64,000 nucleotides of DNA. It comes from an uncultured beta proteobacterium. Its GTDB lineage: Bacteria; Pseudomonadota; Gammaproteobacteria; Burkholderiales; SG8-39. The notes below the pieces were generated by a model that saw only the letters and a list, made by a program, of their open reading frames with translations, was not told the DNA's origin and did not search any database. The stretch spans positions 1 through 64,000 of the forward strand of contig CAIYPG010000118.1 in assembly GCA_903928055.1 (NCBI GenBank), given 5' to 3'. Positions 63,845 to 64,000 of this stretch are shown piece after piece. Within the stretch, counting starts at the first letter, position 1. Each line of letters starts with the position of its first letter. The translations under genes and the position numbers were made by a program.

Positions 63845-64000
63845 GTGAAAAGCGCTGAAGTGATTCGGGGTCTGTACGCCATCACGCCAGATGAGTCCGA
63901 TACCGGCGTTCTCTTGGACAAGGTTGCATGTGCGCTGCGCGGCGGAGCAAGCGTGCTGCAATACCGCAACAAAACCGCGAATGCATCGCTGAAACGGCAA
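63845..64000 (+). CDS. thiE: Thiamine-phosphate synthase ThiE, 5' part (cut by window end)
   Basis: 52 codons from GTG 63845. Reads [19 protein letters not shown] and then [15 protein letters not shown], the family N-terminus (pyrophosphate-binding QYRNK). It couples HMP-PP to HET-P in thiamine synthesis. The gene continues beyond the window. It directly follows thiD. Confidence 0.9.
   Translation, partial: MKSAEVIRGLYAITPDESDTGVLLDKVACALRGGASVLQYRNKTANASLKRQ

Overview
The window is a 64 kb stretch of a GC-rich, gene-dense chromosome from a betaproteobacterium. I infer this from gene content and order. The clues are: the polA / LOG-family / DUF2782 / thrB / BPSS1780-family block; a DUF971-ubiE-Tim44-like-ubiJ-ubiB ubiquinone block; pilT next to pilU followed by yggS-proC-yggT-yggU; the yqgE(algH)-ruvX-pyrR-pyrB-pyrC run; and a pilG-pilH-pilI-pilJ-pilL chemosensory operon beside rubredoxin and thiD/thiE. 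I cannot place it to genus. I saw no rRNA or tRNA gene, CRISPR array, complete insertion sequence or prophage.

Layout. 0-2.6 kb: a truncated PqqD/M50-type gene fragment, a TlpA-like thioredoxin, a DUF4197 protein and an SGNH-like hydrolase. 2.6-8.3 kb: polA, a divergent LOG-family lysine decarboxylase-like gene, DUF2782, thrB and a BPSS1780-family membrane protein. 8.4-16.2 kb: a very large FAD/Fe-S oxidoreductase, a HIT hydrolase, and two tandem ~535-residue paralogues with PilZ-like C-terminal ends. 16.2-18.4 kb: phoR/phoB, with a candidate Pho box upstream of phoB. 18.5-23.1 kb: the ubiquinone block. 23-34.6 kb: mostly housekeeping and accessory genes (Na+/solute symporter, macrodomain, VanZ, thin [2Fe-2S] ferredoxin, alpha/beta hydrolase, hemJ, GNAT, a duplicated four-helix membrane protein, TPR-methyltransferase, rlmL-like, thioesterase, two cupins, TerC, small lipoprotein). 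34.9-41.6 kb: two orphan substrate-binding proteins, NYN/LOTUS protein, YaiI, amidohydrolase, glutathione peroxidase, chorismate mutase, DUF2721, MOSC. 41.7-46.9 kb: pilU, pilT, yggS, proC, yggT, yggU. 47-50.8 kb: the pyrimidine run (a dihydroorotase lacking its metal-binding HxH, pyrB, pyrR) plus ruvX and algH. 50.9-53.4 kb: photolyase, an AsmA-like small protein, cspA. 53.7-62.5 kb: the Pil-Chp chemosensory operon. 62.7-64 kb: rubredoxin, thiD and the start of thiE.

Functional picture. The twitching motors PilT/PilU and the Pil-Chp signalling operon together imply type IV pilus motility or surface sensing. Three reading-frame breaks lie in otherwise well-conserved genes (pilL, pilJ and the glutathione peroxidase). 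Each is explained by a single-base indel, so either the consensus carries indel errors or these genes are decaying. Intergenic space is populated by two families of short palindromic dispersed repeats. One family has expanded into a 45-bp tandem array.

No clearly new defence or biosynthetic system stands out. The best leads are the tandem PilZ-like paralogues in the HIT operon, the catalytically blank dihydroorotase (PyrX type), the multi-Hpt PilL, and the internally duplicated membrane protein. All calls are from reading the sequence; no database search was run.
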